Positions 13,375 to 26,056 of a DNA stretch of 64,000 bases are shown here, piece by piece. The stretch comes from Pseudorasbora parva (taxonomy: Eukaryota; Chordata; Actinopteri; Cypriniformes; Gobionidae), in assembly GCF_024679245.1 (NCBI RefSeq), contig NC_090172.1, forward strand, positions 46,731,676-46,795,675, in the 5' to 3' direction. The number at the start of each line of letters is the position of its first letter. Position 1 is the stretch's first letter. Below the pieces are notes generated by a model. The model was not told the origin of the DNA, did no database searches, and saw only the letters and a program-made list of their open reading frames with translations. The translations under genes were made by a program, and so were the position numbers.

Positions 13375-13751
13375 AACGTTACCAGTGGCGCCTCCAGAAA
13401 TTTTTCATAGGGGTGGCCAGATGGGGCCACTTAAAATCTTGGGGTGGCACACCAAAACTAGAAACCATAAATTCAGAATTGTATTCTACTGGTGTAGTAA
13501 ACCGGCCTGTAGCACGTCACGACACATAATTCCGCGTCGTCTTTTACTAAAAAATATATTTTTTACTTATTTACTTACCAGTAGTCTCCGTCTTCTAACG
13601 TTAACTTCTTTTGAAATTGTTGACTGACGGGCATGAGCTGACCTGTTGCTGTCTGAGCGGGCAAAGTTTATTAATAAGTCTATTCATTTATGAGGCTCTT
13701 CAGTTCAAATTATCCAGTACCAAAATAATAATACTCTTTATTTTCCAAGTT

Positions 13752-15082
13752 CATAAATGATTTTCAAAACGGATTTGGAAAAAAAAAAAAACATACACAC
13801 AAAATGACTTATTTTAAATATAAAATACATATATAAAAGTTTTGGGGCATGTCAAAGATTTGTAACAACTTTAGCTTTGATGCATTTGTTAGTTTTTGTG
13901 CAGCATCAGATTTTTTTCTCCCTCATTTACAGTTCGTGGCTGTTTTTGCCCCATTGACTTCCATTATAGCCAAAAAAAATTATTGGAAAGCCATGACACC
14001 ATATAATCCTGCATTCTTGATTGTTGGTGGTTTTCCCTTTTGGGAAGAGGTAAAATTTGTCATTTTTACAGTTGATAACCAGGTGGCACCATTAACCCTT
14101 TAGATAGGCCTGTGCTGAAGAAGAAAAAAGCATAGACAGTAAAAGAAATGGACCGAGCGTTCCCATTGACGTCTACGGCGAAAGAATGAAGTCAACCTAG
14201 GGGCACTCACTTCCTGATGGCTGAGCGAACTGCGCAGGCTCAGACTGAGCTTGACGACGTAGATGTGACGTGAGCCTCCTGTCTGACAGCTGTGAGTCTT
14301 CTAGTAGATGTGGAAAGTGAAATCTGAATCGCGTTGTTTAAATATTTTCTCCCGTTGCTTTTGGCTCACTATGGGCTTCTCTCCATTCTTCTCCCTTGAC
14401 TTTATCAGACTTTATGTCTCCACGTCCCCCCGACTGTCTGATAGACAGTAAAAGATTGCCTGCGAGCGTCTCCTCAGGTCTAAACGGTAATTTCACAACT
14501 GTGCGACAGGGTCGCGTTGGTTATGACGCAATCGTTAGCCTATTTTTACAAAAACGCTTCTGCGGGGCGATAGTGTAAGATACAAGGTAATGGAGCCTTT
14601 TATACATTGTCGTGTTTCTTTAGAAATAAACAATGGACAAATGGAGTCTTTAAACGCCTCAGATGTAAAGTTATTCACTGTCAAAGTGACTGAAAAATGA
14701 ATGGGAGTCAATGGGATGCTAACAGCAGGTGATGGCTTGGTTAGCAATGGCAGCCCAGGGGTGGAACGCTTTCAGAGCGCTAGATTACCCCCTTGGAAAA
14801 AAGAAGCTTAGTTTCTGGCATTTGTATAGAGTATACTAACTGCATATAAATGAGGGATTAAAAAAATGTAAATCTGATGCTGCACACAAACTAACAATGC
14901 ATCAAAGCCAGTGTTGTTACTAATCTTTGACATGTCCAAGACTGTGATAAAAGGTCAAAAAATATCCAGTCCACAATCACTTTTTATATTGAAAATAAGT
15001 TATTTTGTGTGTATGTTTTTTTTTTCCAAATCAGTTTTGAATCCGTTTTTGAAAATAATTTATGAACTTAGGCAGTTAAAGA
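13752..15082. repeat. Long inverted repeat, arms of about 200 bp with a 0.9-kb loop
   Basis: 13752-13945 (from AGTTCATAAATGATTTTC through ATGCATTTGTTAG) is repeated as reverse complement at about 14830-15082. The arms share most words, including the poly-A run with CATACACACAAAAT and the CATGTCAAAGATT segment. The loop holds hAT-like MITE copy 2. The arms have diverged by small indels, so this is an old palindromic element and not an assembly fold-back. Confidence 0.65.
14131..14795 (-). mobile_element. hAT-like MITE, copy 2 (665 bp)
   Basis: Reverse-oriented homologue of 10098-10741, running from CATAGACAGTAAAAG to ATTACCCCCTTG. It is flanked by exact 8-bp duplications GAAAAAAG at 14123-14130 and 14796-14803. 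Two independent copies with two different 8-bp duplications define the family boundaries well. Confidence 0.75.
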
Positions 15083-15237
15083 GTGATAAGAGTGACAATG
15101 AAACAATGACAGCAGCTCAACAATAAACATGGAATCAAGTATGTAAACTTGCAACAGAACACATTTTAAAGTATTTTACTTTTGATTATTTTATTTATTT
15201 CTGAAGAACTCTTTAGTAGCCTGTATTGGTGTACTTT

Positions 15238-15514
15238 AAAGGGATAGTTCACCCAAAAATGAAATTTCTGTCTTCATTTACTCTCCCTCATGATGTTCCA
15301 AACCTGTATGAGTTTCTTCGTTCTGTTGAACATAAAATAATATATTTTGAAGAAGGTTTGTAACCAAATGTTTGCTTTGGGGGCAACATTGACTTCCATG
15401 GTAGGAATGTGTCTTCATATGTATTCTACATAAAGAAATGCATACAGGTTTGGAACAACTTGAGGGTGAGGAAATTATGACAGATTTTTCATTTTTGGGT
15501 GCACTGTCTCTTTA
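15238..15514. mobile_element. Angel-like MITE, full length
   Basis: Palindromic 277-bp element. It opens AAAGGGATAGTTCACCCAAA and closes with the approximate reverse complement (TTTTTGGGTGCACTGTCTCTTT). The arms carry the paired words 'gatgttccaaacctgtatgag' and 'catacaggtttggaacaac', so the RNA could fold into a long hairpin. It is non-coding. Confidence 0.75.
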
Positions 15515-15917
15515 AGCGGTCATTCTGAACCAGTAACCACTTTACTGACAATTCTGAAATTCAAAAATGTTTAATCCTCTTTATTAATTTACTATTATGA
15601 CTATATTATTATGTAATTATTTGTCCCATTTTAATCTAAATATTTCTTAAATATCAAACTGCTAAATGATAAATTGATAACATTAATATGCTATAATCTA
15701 TTATTTAACCGTTCTAATATCTAGAAAAATAAGTCTGCCAAGCTCTGATAATGTATGGAATATTATATTATCCATTAAAAAAAAAACAATAGGCCTACCT
15801 TCAGTTCACGGATGTGTCTGTCATCGCATGCTTTAAGTCAGGCAGTCTGAGACACTGAAATGCTTCTCTGCAAAGGGTGCAGTTTGTCTTAGGTTCATCT
15901 TAAGTTACTGGACAGAC

Positions 15918-16496
15918 CAAGGTTATTATAGTTTTGCTTTTTTAAATTAGTTTTTATTTTATTATCGTTTTCAATTTTGCTACAAATTTCAGTTTAGTTT
16001 TAGTTAGTTTTACAAATGGTTTTGCTAGTTTTAGTTTAGTTTTTATTTTGCAAATACATTTCTATTTAGTTTTTATTTATTTAGTTTCAGTTTTAGTAAT
16101 TATAGTTTAGCAGAGTTAGCATAATTAAGTGTAGAGACCAAATCAAGGTTTTTAATTTCAGCAAAGTTTAATTAACAGATTAGAGTTTAATCTTACTAAA
16201 CATCCTTAAGTGAAATAACTTGATAAACGAGCATTATTGTTTAAACCCAGGACGGTCTTACAAAACATGCATAAAGTTGGGTCTTCACCTTTGAGCAAAA
16301 AAGCTTGAGTCAAACTATGACCTATACAGGATCTATCTTAAAGAACAAAATAGATGCAACGTAAAATATAAAAGTAAAAATTATAAATTCCAGACAAACT
16401 CACTCATAACAGATGAAATATTGTTAAACAATTAAAAGCTTATTTTAATTTCTTCAGTAGTACAATGTAGGCTAGCAGTGTCTACACACTGTTTTG

Positions 16497-16572
<76 letters not shown>

Positions 16573-16861
16573 ATGTTTTTCTAGCCTGGTGAGGACTTCA
16601 AACTGAATGCACACAGACTCATGGGGACTCGTGTCACCGTGGGGACCTAAATTGAGGTCCCCATGGGTACAAAAGCTTATAAATCATATAGAATGAGTTC
16701 TTTTGAAAATGTAAAAATGTAGAAAGTTTCCTGTGATGGGTAGGTTTAGGGGCAGGGGCAGTGTAGGGGGATAGAATATATGGTTTGTATGGTATAAAAA
16801 CCGTCTATATGGCAAGTCCCCACAAAGATAGCGCACCAGACATGTGTGTGTGCGTGCGTGC

Positions 16862-16908
<47 letters not shown>

Positions 16909-17178
16909 TTGTGCTATAATTGTAAAGGGGACCAATGTCCTCACTTATCTAGTAAAATATTATGATAACTGATAAGTAAGGACATTTGGCTGGTCCTCAC
17001 TAGTTAAAAAGGCTTATAAATCGGCCAAAACATGTTTTTATTTAAATCTATTGTTTTGCACGTTCTTGGGATGGGTAGGTTTAGGGATAGGAATTGAGTT
17101 AGGGGATTTAAAATATCATTAACCTGATATAAAATCAATGGAAGTCCATGCAATGTCCTCACTTATATAGTGAAACAA

Positions 17179-17214
<36 letters not shown>

Positions 17215-17849
17215 TGGCATTCCCTACTTTGTGGGGAAATGTCTCCACACAGATAATAATATAATTAGTAGTAAATGATTATGAAAACACCTTTGAGCCT
17301 GTCTGTCAATATTATGCAAACATGAAATCTCAAACGCACAGTAGGCTAGTAACGTTTATAGTTGCTGACTTTTGCGCCTGCGTCTCTCGTCTCGTAAGAA
17401 ACGGCATTCTAAAACAGTGAGCTTAAAAGAAGTTCAACGTGCATCTCATTACCTTGTGTTATTTCCCCTTTCACTGCCACGGACGCATTGATTCTTTGTG
17501 AACTCCCGTTTAGGACTGGCGATGTGTTGCCTGTCTGCACGCGTCCGTCACAGGACAGCGGTTAATCTCCTCAGCTCACTTCACGCGCAGTTGCGCAATA
17601 GACACTCCCTCAACCGCCACAGTCAGATTTTCCACCACATTAAAGAGAGCTTATTAACAACGAAAACGAATATTTATTTTTGCTAATTATTATTTTATTT
17701 CAGTCAGTTTTTTAGTAAGAGTGGTTAGTTTCGTTTAGTTTTAGTTTTTTATTTATTCAGATTTTTAAATTTTATTTCAGTTTACGAAAATGTTTTTTGA
17801 CCAATAGTTTTAGTCTTAGTTTCAGTTTTCGTTTACGAAAATAACCTTG
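15918..17849. mobile_element. hAT-like element with 8-bp TSD, 1.9 kb, containing two (GT)n-flanked repeat cores
   Basis: Ends CAAGGTTATT (15918-15927) and AATAACCTTG (17840-17849) are an exact 10-bp inverted repeat. The flanks GGACAGAC at 15910-15917 and 17850-17857 are an exact 8-bp target duplication. The subterminal zones are rich in 'agttttagtttagtttt' words at both ends, in inverted sense. There is no transposase frame. The interior was invaded by microsatellite-flanked cores at 16571-17182. Confidence 0.75.
16501..17212. repeat. Three (GT)n tracts separated by two related repeat cores
   Basis: The GT tracts are at 16501-16570, 16843-16904 (with GTGC variants) and 17183-17212. The cores at 16571-16842 and 16905-17182 both carry GATGGGTAGGTTTAGGG and 'cttataaat' words and both mention a 'gtcctcac/gtccccac' motif near their ends. 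They are related to the cores at 18781-19071 and 19717-20007, which are also bordered by GT tracts. Confidence 0.7.
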
Positions 17850-18093
17850 GGACAGACCCACTCATGGTACCTTTTTTTTTCTATTCAGCCCTATATCTGG
17901 AAATCCTATTGCGTTCAAACTGTGGACGCGAGCTCAACATGTTTTTAAAAAACCGCGCAAGTTTCCAGCGCATGTTCTCGAGACTCCGTCACTATGGCAG
18001 CAAAGCGCCGCTAAAACGCAATCTTGTGCATCGCGTATTGGTTTGATACGGGACGCGTCATTTTGCTCATTCTAAATATTGATTGGGACCAGG

Positions 18094-18548
18094 GCCGGTG
18101 TTCTGACGGAACACCATACCCATCAGAATGGGATATCTTCGGTTAATGCGCATGCGCAGCAGTGCGCATGTGTTATATTTATGCGCATGCGCAGCAGTGC
18201 GCATGTGTTATATTTAAACGGGCAGAAGTGTTGGTGTATTATATCGCATATTATATATACATTACCTAATTGCATGCCTTGTACAATCACAAGAAATGTT
18301 GACAGACGTTTTCAATACATTATTTCTTGCAAGTGGCGTCGTAAAGTCACGTAATGTTGTCTTAAAACAGCATACAGCTTTATAAACAGTATTTATGTTA
18401 TTAAACCAGGGGCTATCAAAACAGCATACCCCTTTATAAACTGTATTTGCAGTTTTGACAAAGTAGGCTAAATTGACAGACCCTGTTATAAAACTCAACA
18501 TACGGTATGCTATTCTGACAAAGTATGCTACATCGACAGAACACCGGC
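18094..18548. mobile_element. Small element with 12-bp inverted ends, carrying NRF1-like palindromes
   Basis: GCCGGTGTTCTG (18094-18105) and CAGAACACCGGC (18537-18548) are perfect inverted repeats around a 455-bp non-coding segment. Inside is an exact 35-bp tandem duplication (18146-18180 and 18181-18215), each copy holding TGCGCATGCGCA. An imperfect repeat of about 57 bp with 'aaacagcatac' lies at 18364-18450. No clear target duplication was found, so the superfamily is unknown. Confidence 0.55.
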
Positions 18549-18669
18549 GTTACGCGTGAACCTTGTTCCAGAATTTATTTTTATTGTAACAACAAAGAGC
18601 ATGGCAAAAAACATACATCAGTATCATATACCCTTAGGACCAGGTGCAAAAGTGAATTAGCCTACAGAA

Positions 18670-18782
<113 letters not shown>

Positions 18783-19617
18783 CCTGTTTATGTGGTTTAT
18801 GAGGACACAAATTTGTATAACTACATGGGTATTACACTGGTATTACACTATAAATGTGGTTTATGAGGACATATCAAATGTCCTCATAATTCAAATGGCC
18901 TTAAAAACATACTAAATGAAGTTTTTTTTTGAGAAAGTAAAAATGCAGAATGTTTCCTGTGATGGGTAGGTTTAGGGGCAGGGGCAGTGTAAGGGGATAG
19001 AAAATACGGTTTGTACAGTATAAAAACCATTACGCCTATGGAGAGTCCCTGTAAACCACATAGACCAACATGTGTGTGTGGGTGGGTGGGGTTACTTTTT
19101 CATATTCTTCATTGTAGCAAAAATGTGTGTGTTGCGTTTTACTGTTCTTCATTTTAAGGCATTTGAATACCAAAGAAACTCATTGTGAAATACACAGTAA
19201 CTCTGAACCTATATATCTCAAACTGACACACTGGAAAATTTAAACTGAACTGTTGAAATCCTATTGCGTTCAAACTGTGGACGCGAGCTCGACATGTTTT
19301 TAAAAAAGCACGCAAGTTTCCAGCGCATGTTCTCGAGACTCCGTCACTATGGCAGCAAAGCGCCGCTAAAACGCAATCTTGTGCATCGCGTCCGTATTGG
19401 TTTAATACGGGACGCGTCATTTTGCTCATTCTAAATATTGATTGGGACTAGTACCTAGCGCCCCCCCCCCCCCCCCCCCTGGTGGCGCCACTGAACGTTA
19501 CGCGTGAACCTTGTTCCAGAATTTATTTTTATTGTAACAACAAAGAGCATGGCAAAAAACATACATCAGTATCATATACCCTTAGGACCAGGTGCAAAAG
19601 TGAATTAGCCTACAGAA

Positions 19618-19718
<101 letters not shown>

Positions 19719-20555
19719 ACTGTTTATGTGGTTTATGAGGACACAAATTTGTATAACTACATGGGTATTACACTGGTATTACACTATAAATGTGGTTTAT
19801 GAGGACATATCAAATGTCCTCATAATTCAAATGGCCTTAAAAACATACTAAATGAAGTTTTTTTTGAGAAAGTAAAAATGCAGAATGTTTCCTGTGATGG
19901 GTAGGTTTAGGGGCAGGGGCAGTGTAAGGGGATAGAAAATACGGTTTGTACAGTATAAAAACCATTACGCCTATGGAGAGTCCCTGTAAACCACATAGAC
20001 CAACATGTGTGTGTGGGTGGGTGGGGTTACTTTTTCATATTCTTCATTGTAGCAAAAATGTGTGTGTTGCGTTTTACTGTTCTTCATTTTAAGGCATTTG
20101 AATACCAAAGAAACTCATTGTGAAATACACAGTAACTCTGAACCTATATATCTCAAACTGACACACTGGAAAATTTAAACTGAACTGTTGAAATCCTATT
20201 GCGTTCAAACTGTGGACGCGAGCTCGACATGTTTTTAAAAAACCACGCAAGTTTCCAGCGCATGTTCTCGAGACTCCGTCACTATGGCAGCAAAGCGCCG
20301 CTAAAACGCAATCTTGTGCATCGCGTCCGTATTGGTTTAATACGGGACGCGTCATTTTGCTCATTCTAAATATTGATTGGGACTAGTACCTAGCGCCCCC
20401 CCCCCCCCCCCCCCCCGGTGGCGCCACTGAACGTTACGCGTGAACCTTGTTCCAGAATTTATTTTTATTGTAACAACAAAGAGCATGGCAAAAAACATAC
20501 ATCAGTATCATATACCCTTAGGACCAGGTGCAAAAGTGAATTAGCCTACAGAAAA

Positions 20556-20590
<35 letters not shown>

Positions 20591-21603
20591 GGGTTACTTT
20601 TTCATATTCTTCATTGTAGCAAAAATGTGTGTGTTGCGTTTTACTGTTCTTCATTTTAAGGCATTTGAATACCAAAGAAACTCATTGTGAAATAGGCTAC
20701 ACAGTAACTCTGAACCTATATATCTCAAACTGACACACTGGAAAATTTAAACTGAACTGTTGAAATCACGATTAACCAACGTGTTGGGCGCGCATATGGT
20801 ATCTGAACAATGCAGACACATAATCCAAACAAAGTTACATTTCTGAGTCACTGTGGTTCTTTCCATGTAAGTAACTTTCACTGATGTCGCCATCCCCACA
20901 GTGGAGATAAAGTAATTATTCATCAGTCGCTCTACCTACCGCATCGCAAGGCAATTTAAATGATTGCGTGGTCTCATTATAACAGCTCTCACGTTTATTC
21001 AGTTGTTTTTAGAAGCTTGATTCATCACAGAAGAAAGTGTCATTCACCTCAAACAGATCTGTTTAATGTAGCTAACACAGCCAGCTTATGCATAAACTAA
21101 AAGATATGATAAGGAATAAGGCTCTTCAAAAAAAAATGCTGCATGGTTTTAATTTAATCCTTTACCATCTCTGGATCGCTTGCAATTACTATCACCCGTC
21201 CTATTAAAATCTATTTTGTAGTTTTTTATCGTCCCCCTAGTCAACTAACTTCTTTGATAAACTGATAATTGATTGAGTGAAGGGAGGACCTGATATGTCA
21301 TGACACTGGCACTGGGTGGAATACCTGCCTAACTCAACCTGTTAGTACTATGTGTAAAATACTGTGGTAGACTAACTGGGACTATAGTCACAAAACTTAG
21401 ATTGTTGCCTTATTGTTGTTTTGATTGCTTCTATTTGTAAGTGGCTTTGGATAAAAGCTGTGAAAAATGTAAATGTAAGACTAGCTAAGACCAGACAGCA
21501 TGGGTTCTATAAAATCAGTTTAGTCAGTGCTTTTTACAAATTGTTCACGTGTAGGCTACTGTAAATGTAAAATTGCAATTTTAAAACAACTCTCAGATTG
21601 ACT

Positions 21604-21697
<94 letters not shown>
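21604..21697. repeat. (CT)n microsatellite
   Basis: About 45 uninterrupted CT units after a short imperfect start. Confidence 0.95.
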
Positions 21698-21698
<1 letters not shown>

Positions 21699-22984
21699 AA
21701 TTTTTAAAATAATTCCTTTGGCCTTAATCCTCAGATGTGTAGAGTGCTTCCAGATGTTTTTGCTCATCAGCTCTGTACTATTCCACTCTTATTTTTTTCC
21801 CCACTCAAAGCCACTGGTTTTCCAAGTGATGTAATATCCTATGTTCCACAATGTCCCAGAGGTGCAGTGTAGAGTCATGACTTAAATATCTATGCATCAT
21901 TCTGGGATATGTTTTACATTCCGGCTTGGCTATTTTTAGCTATAATATATTTTATCCAATTCATTATTTGTTATGCACAAAAATATCTGTATAAATGATT
22001 TTTATTCTATTGTTTCTGTGAGCTGGAATGTGGAGACGGACCATAGCCAAATGATCTCAGATTAAGAACAGTGATTAAAATACAGAAGAACATGTGTGTG
22101 GGTGTTTCCAAATTACTTGCTGAAACTTTTTGTTTAACACAGAATTCAGTTTCACAATTTCAGAGATAAACCACTCTCATCTAGAATGTATATTAATAGG
22201 CAATAATTTCTTATGATGCAATAAAAACGTTGGTAAGAAAAACAGAATAGAGAAAAGGGGCAAAGCTTCTGAAACCAGACTTTTGAAATCAGACTCGCAC
22301 GTCATTACAATTTACGTATGAAAAATGTTGAAATAGAGAAAAAGACAAACACCTGATTCAGCAGGGTATTAAGACTGAGAGATATGTAAAGAGGGAGATG
22401 ATAAATTAATAATTGCGTTTTTTTTTTTTTTAAACGATTGCAGTTCAGATTTAATGGCATGTAAAGTATCATGTTTAGTTCAACCCATTGTATAGTACTA
22501 TGTAATTCAAAGCATTCACAAATAAAGAATAAACAGTGGTAGTGGAGTCACTCCTTGTTAGAGAAATGAAAGAGCACCCCGTGAGGATAGACCTGTGAGG
22601 ATAGACCTTACTCCGCAGAGAGCTTATATAGAGCTTTCCAAAACAGAGCTTGCTTTGATTGACTAGTTTATTTTGTGTTCAAATATTTCCGATTAATAGT
22701 GAAAAGAGAGTTGATTGGTATGTATTGTGTACTTAGTAATGAACTTATGCCAGTTTGTTTGTGTGTGTGTGTCGGCAAAGCAACTTAACGTTTTACTCTT
22801 CTCAGTTTGGCTTTTGTATCAGTCTTCTAGGATTTTCTAGCATCTTAAGGATCTCTCTTTTTCCACACACACCAAAGACCGTGTGAATCATTGTGGTTTT
22901 ACAGACTCACCTCCTTGAGCACTGGGAAAATATGAGCAAGCATTTCAAATGATTGAATAAGGCCTTGTACTCTCAGCACAGAAA

Positions 22985-23135
22985 TAAATATGCGTCTTGC
23001 TGGGTAAGGCCAAATGTTCCTAGCCTAAACAGTAGAGCGCAAGGCCGTGGGTTAGATTTTCAGGGAATTCCATGTAAGTAAATCTAAGTCACTTTAGACA
23101 AAAGCATCAATAATGCATAAATGTAAAGATGACAG
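22985..23135 (+). repeat. tRNA-derived SINE-like fragment
   Basis: Contains a degenerate Pol III B-box-like stretch, 'aggccgtgggttagattttcag', followed by 'taagtcactttagacaaaagcatc' and 'ataaatgtaaa', the layout of common fish SINEs. It is decayed and truncated. Confidence 0.5.
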
Positions 23136-23164
23136 TATTATCTGCTATGTGTTACATAAGTTAC

Positions 23165-23400
23165 ATAATGCATATTTTGTTCACCAAGGCTAAACAGAAA
23201 TATTATTACATTTGAAAAGTATTGTTTTCTATTAAAAAAAAAAGATTAATCCTGTGATGGCAAAGCTGAATGTTCATCATTACTCCAGCTCACAACAACA
23301 TCCTTCAGACATCTTTCTAATATGCTGATTTGGAGAAACATTTCTTATTATTATCAATGTTGGAAACAGTTATGATGTAGAATATGTTTGTGTATATCAT
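23165..23400 (+). repeat. Abundant cyprinid dispersed repeat, copy 1
   Basis: Shares with 24175-24480 and, reversed, 44020-44310 the words 'ttcaccaaggct', 'cctgtgatggcaaagctgaat', 'ctaatatgctgatttgg' and 'aacatttcttattattatcaatgtt'. It is non-coding. From memory this family is very common in zebrafish and carp genomes. Confidence 0.65.
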
Positions 23401-24174
23401 ATTCTGGATTCTATGATAACCAGAAAGCACAGCATTTATTTTAAATCGTTTTTTGTAACAATGTAAAAGTCTTAACCCATTTCAATCAATTTAATCCCCA
23501 AAGGATTGTGAGGATAATCAACTTTCCTTGTTCTCTTTCACAGTTGTCTGTGAGAAAAGATATGGCAAGTATTAATTTTGAAAGTAAAGTGAGTAATGCA
23601 TCTCCACAGGAAAAAGTTTAACATCACATCAAACTCACATTTTCGTACACATAAATCCTTATACCTGCCGATGATTCAGTTTGAGCCGCACTCCAAGTCA
23701 AATAGCATTTCAAAAGTCAGCATGAGTGTTCGGTGGGATATTGTTGCTCCTTAATATTATTTTCTTCTCCAGACTGATAAACACTTCCTGAACCATCTCA
23801 GACAGTGACTGTGGGGAAACACTGTATCAAGGTAAGAAGAGATAAGAGCAATACAGACAGCAGCACACATACTGCATAATCGTGTGATTCAGTAGCTCCT
23901 GTACACGCTGTTGTCAATGAGTCATAAATGCTCATACACATGTACATACATGCAGCATGCTTTCTGTTTTCATGAAATGTCTAGGACGCAATGTCTGTCT
24001 GATATTTGCTTTGATATCAGGGCGGTGTGTTGTAGATATGTGTCTCTGCAAGGTTTTTTGTCAGGTAAAGACAGGTTTAAATTATGTAAGTGACTGGATC
24101 CTCCTGTGCACATCTGTGTTTGTTTAGACCATCATGTGCGTAAAATGAGGTTTATTATATCCTCTTCACTACCA

Positions 24175-24480
24175 TTCAAAAGTTTGGGGGTGGTAAGATT
24201 TTTTAATTTTTTTTTAGAGGAATCTTATGCTCACCAAGGCTGCATATCTTAGATCATAAATACAGTAAAAACTGTGCTATGAGCATAAGAAAAACGGTGC
24301 TATTGTGAGCATAAGAAAAACGGTGCTATTGTGAGCATAAGAAAAACGGTGCTATTGTGAGCATAAGAAAAACGGTGCTATTGTGAGCATAAGATTTCTT
24401 TCAAAAACATTTGATAAAATAAGTATATTAAAGTTATTTTAAATTGTATAAACAAAATTCAATTGTAATATACTTTTAAA
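24175..24480 (+). repeat. Same dispersed repeat, copy 2, with an internal minisatellite
   Basis: Opens 'accattcaaaagtttgggg' and continues with 'ttatgctcaccaaggctgcat' and 'aatacagtaaaaactgt'. At that point a 26-bp unit has been amplified (24281-24394), and the repeat then resumes with 'ttaaagttattttaaattgta'. Confidence 0.65.
24281..24394 (+). repeat. 26-bp minisatellite, four full copies plus a partial one
   Basis: The unit GAGCATAAGAAAAACGGTGC plus TATTGT starts at 24281, 24307, 24333 and 24359, with a partial copy at 24385. The copies are identical, so the expansion is recent. Confidence 0.9.
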
Positions 24481-24570
24481 AAATTGGACAATTCCACTTT
24501 TTTTTCCAATTACACATCGTTTATTTACTTAGTTTTATGGCAATGGATTTTAACTTAACTTTTTTATGTT

Positions 24571-25045
24571 AAAGAGTTCACCCAAAAATGAAAGTTATCT
24601 GATGATTTACTTACCTCAAGGCATCGGTGTATGAGACATTATTCTTTCATATGAACAGAATCAGAGTTTGTCTGTGTCAATGTCCTGGCTCTTCCAAGCT
24701 TTATAATGGCAGTGACCAATAAAGGCCTTCTTCTAAAGTGAATCGATGCGTTTGAGTAGGAAAAAATATCCATATTTAAAACATTATAAAGTAAATTATC
24801 TAGCTTCCAGCAAATCACCTTCTGTATTCAAATTGCTGAAAAACTCTCACAGTTTAAAATGCTTACACACATCTGACGACATTTCACACCAGTTACTCTC
24901 ATCAGACGTAGCATAAGCTTTTTGAGCACGGGTTTCAAATATTTTTCTTACACAAACGCATCGATTCAATTTAAAAAGCCTTTATTAACCCCCTGGAGCC
25001 GTGTGGAGCAATTATATGATGGGCAGATGCACTTTTAAAGTCCAA
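24571..25045. repeat. Angel-related MITE, truncated; relative of 37366-39255
   Basis: Starts AAAGAGTTCACCCAAAAATG. It shares 'cctggctcttcc', 'taatggcagtgacc' and 'ccctggagccgtgtggagca' with the ap1s1 intron element, partly in the opposite orientation because the family is palindromic. It shows the uninterrupted state of the site where the ap1s1 copy carries a nested insertion. Confidence 0.6.
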
Positions 25046-25465
25046 AATCCAGAATGGAAAGTTGCCATTTTTTAAGTACCAATTCATTTGGCTGTGGATG
25101 TGCGTGCAGATGAGGAGAAGATTTTGACCACAGTTTGTACTCTGACTGCAACCACAGCTTCTACTCTTTGGCATCACAGCCACAAAACATGTTAACACAA
25201 GCTGTGTCTCTCAAGACTTTTAACTCAGCCTCTGAATCATTTCACAAATCTGCAGACAAATAATTTTCTTTAGTGTACACCCTCATATAGCAGCTGTAGT
25301 CATATGTTTATCTTTTGGTGAGTTTGGGTTTGCCAGATATAATTGTTTTGCCATGTTACCATGTTATTCCTTCAGTTATGTAACCTTGAACAAAGCGTCT
25401 CTTATTAGCAACCTAGTTTTAGCTTGCCAGTAAAGCAAATGTTGGTGATTTGAAATATATAAAAG

Positions 25466-25468
<3 letters not shown>

Positions 25469-25554
<86 letters not shown>

Positions 25555-25597
25555 CATACATACATACATACATACATACATACATACATACATACAT

Positions 25598-25689
<92 letters not shown>
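25469..25689. repeat. Compound microsatellite (TA)n-(CATA)n-(CA)n, 221 bp
   Basis: (TA)n at 25469-25550, then (CATA)n at 25551-25614, then (CA)n at 25615-25689, with clean boundaries. Reading frames across it are pure repeat. Confidence 0.95.
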
Positions 25690-25690
<1 letters not shown>

Positions 25691-26053
25691 AGTATATATT
25701 AAATAAAAATATCACATTAAATAAATTAGGCTCTTTTTAAAACTAAACACATAACATGTTCCAAAGTTTCTTCCTCGTGCTATTCAAACATTTTGGGGCA
25801 TTGAGTAAAAGATTAAGCATATCTATTGCAAAATAATCTGTCATTGTCTGGTTTTCAAAAAATTCCAACCCTTCCTATCAACACCACCCATCGTAGAGAA
25901 ACATGTGATTTCATGTAAATGTTAAAAGAGTTCAGGGCAAGTCCTGGGTCAGCTTTCCTGTTTACCCCCTGAAGCTCTTTGCTCACTCTCTAAGTACCCA
26001 AGCTGCATTGGTAGACCTGGAGCTCAAGGTTAAGACACCGACATGTTTTTATC
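25690..26053. other. Intergenic spacer
   Basis: No feature recognised between the compound microsatellite and the next DNA element. Confidence 0.5.
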
Positions 26054-26056
26054 TAA

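Larger units (their letters stand above)
20767..23164. other. Intergenic, AT-rich; microsatellite and SINE-like remnants
   Basis: No gene seen. Holds a (CT)n tract, a SINE-like tail near 21437-21480 (GGCTTTGGATAAAAGC followed by ATGTAAATGTAA), a 15-bp tandem pair GTGAGGATAGACCT at about 22580-22609, and a tRNA-derived SINE-like fragment at 22985-23135. Confidence 0.55.

Noticed and set aside
24281..24394. Regularly spaced direct repeats, checked as a CRISPR-like array
   Set aside because: The units are head-to-tail with no spacers, in a vertebrate genome. It is a minisatellite.
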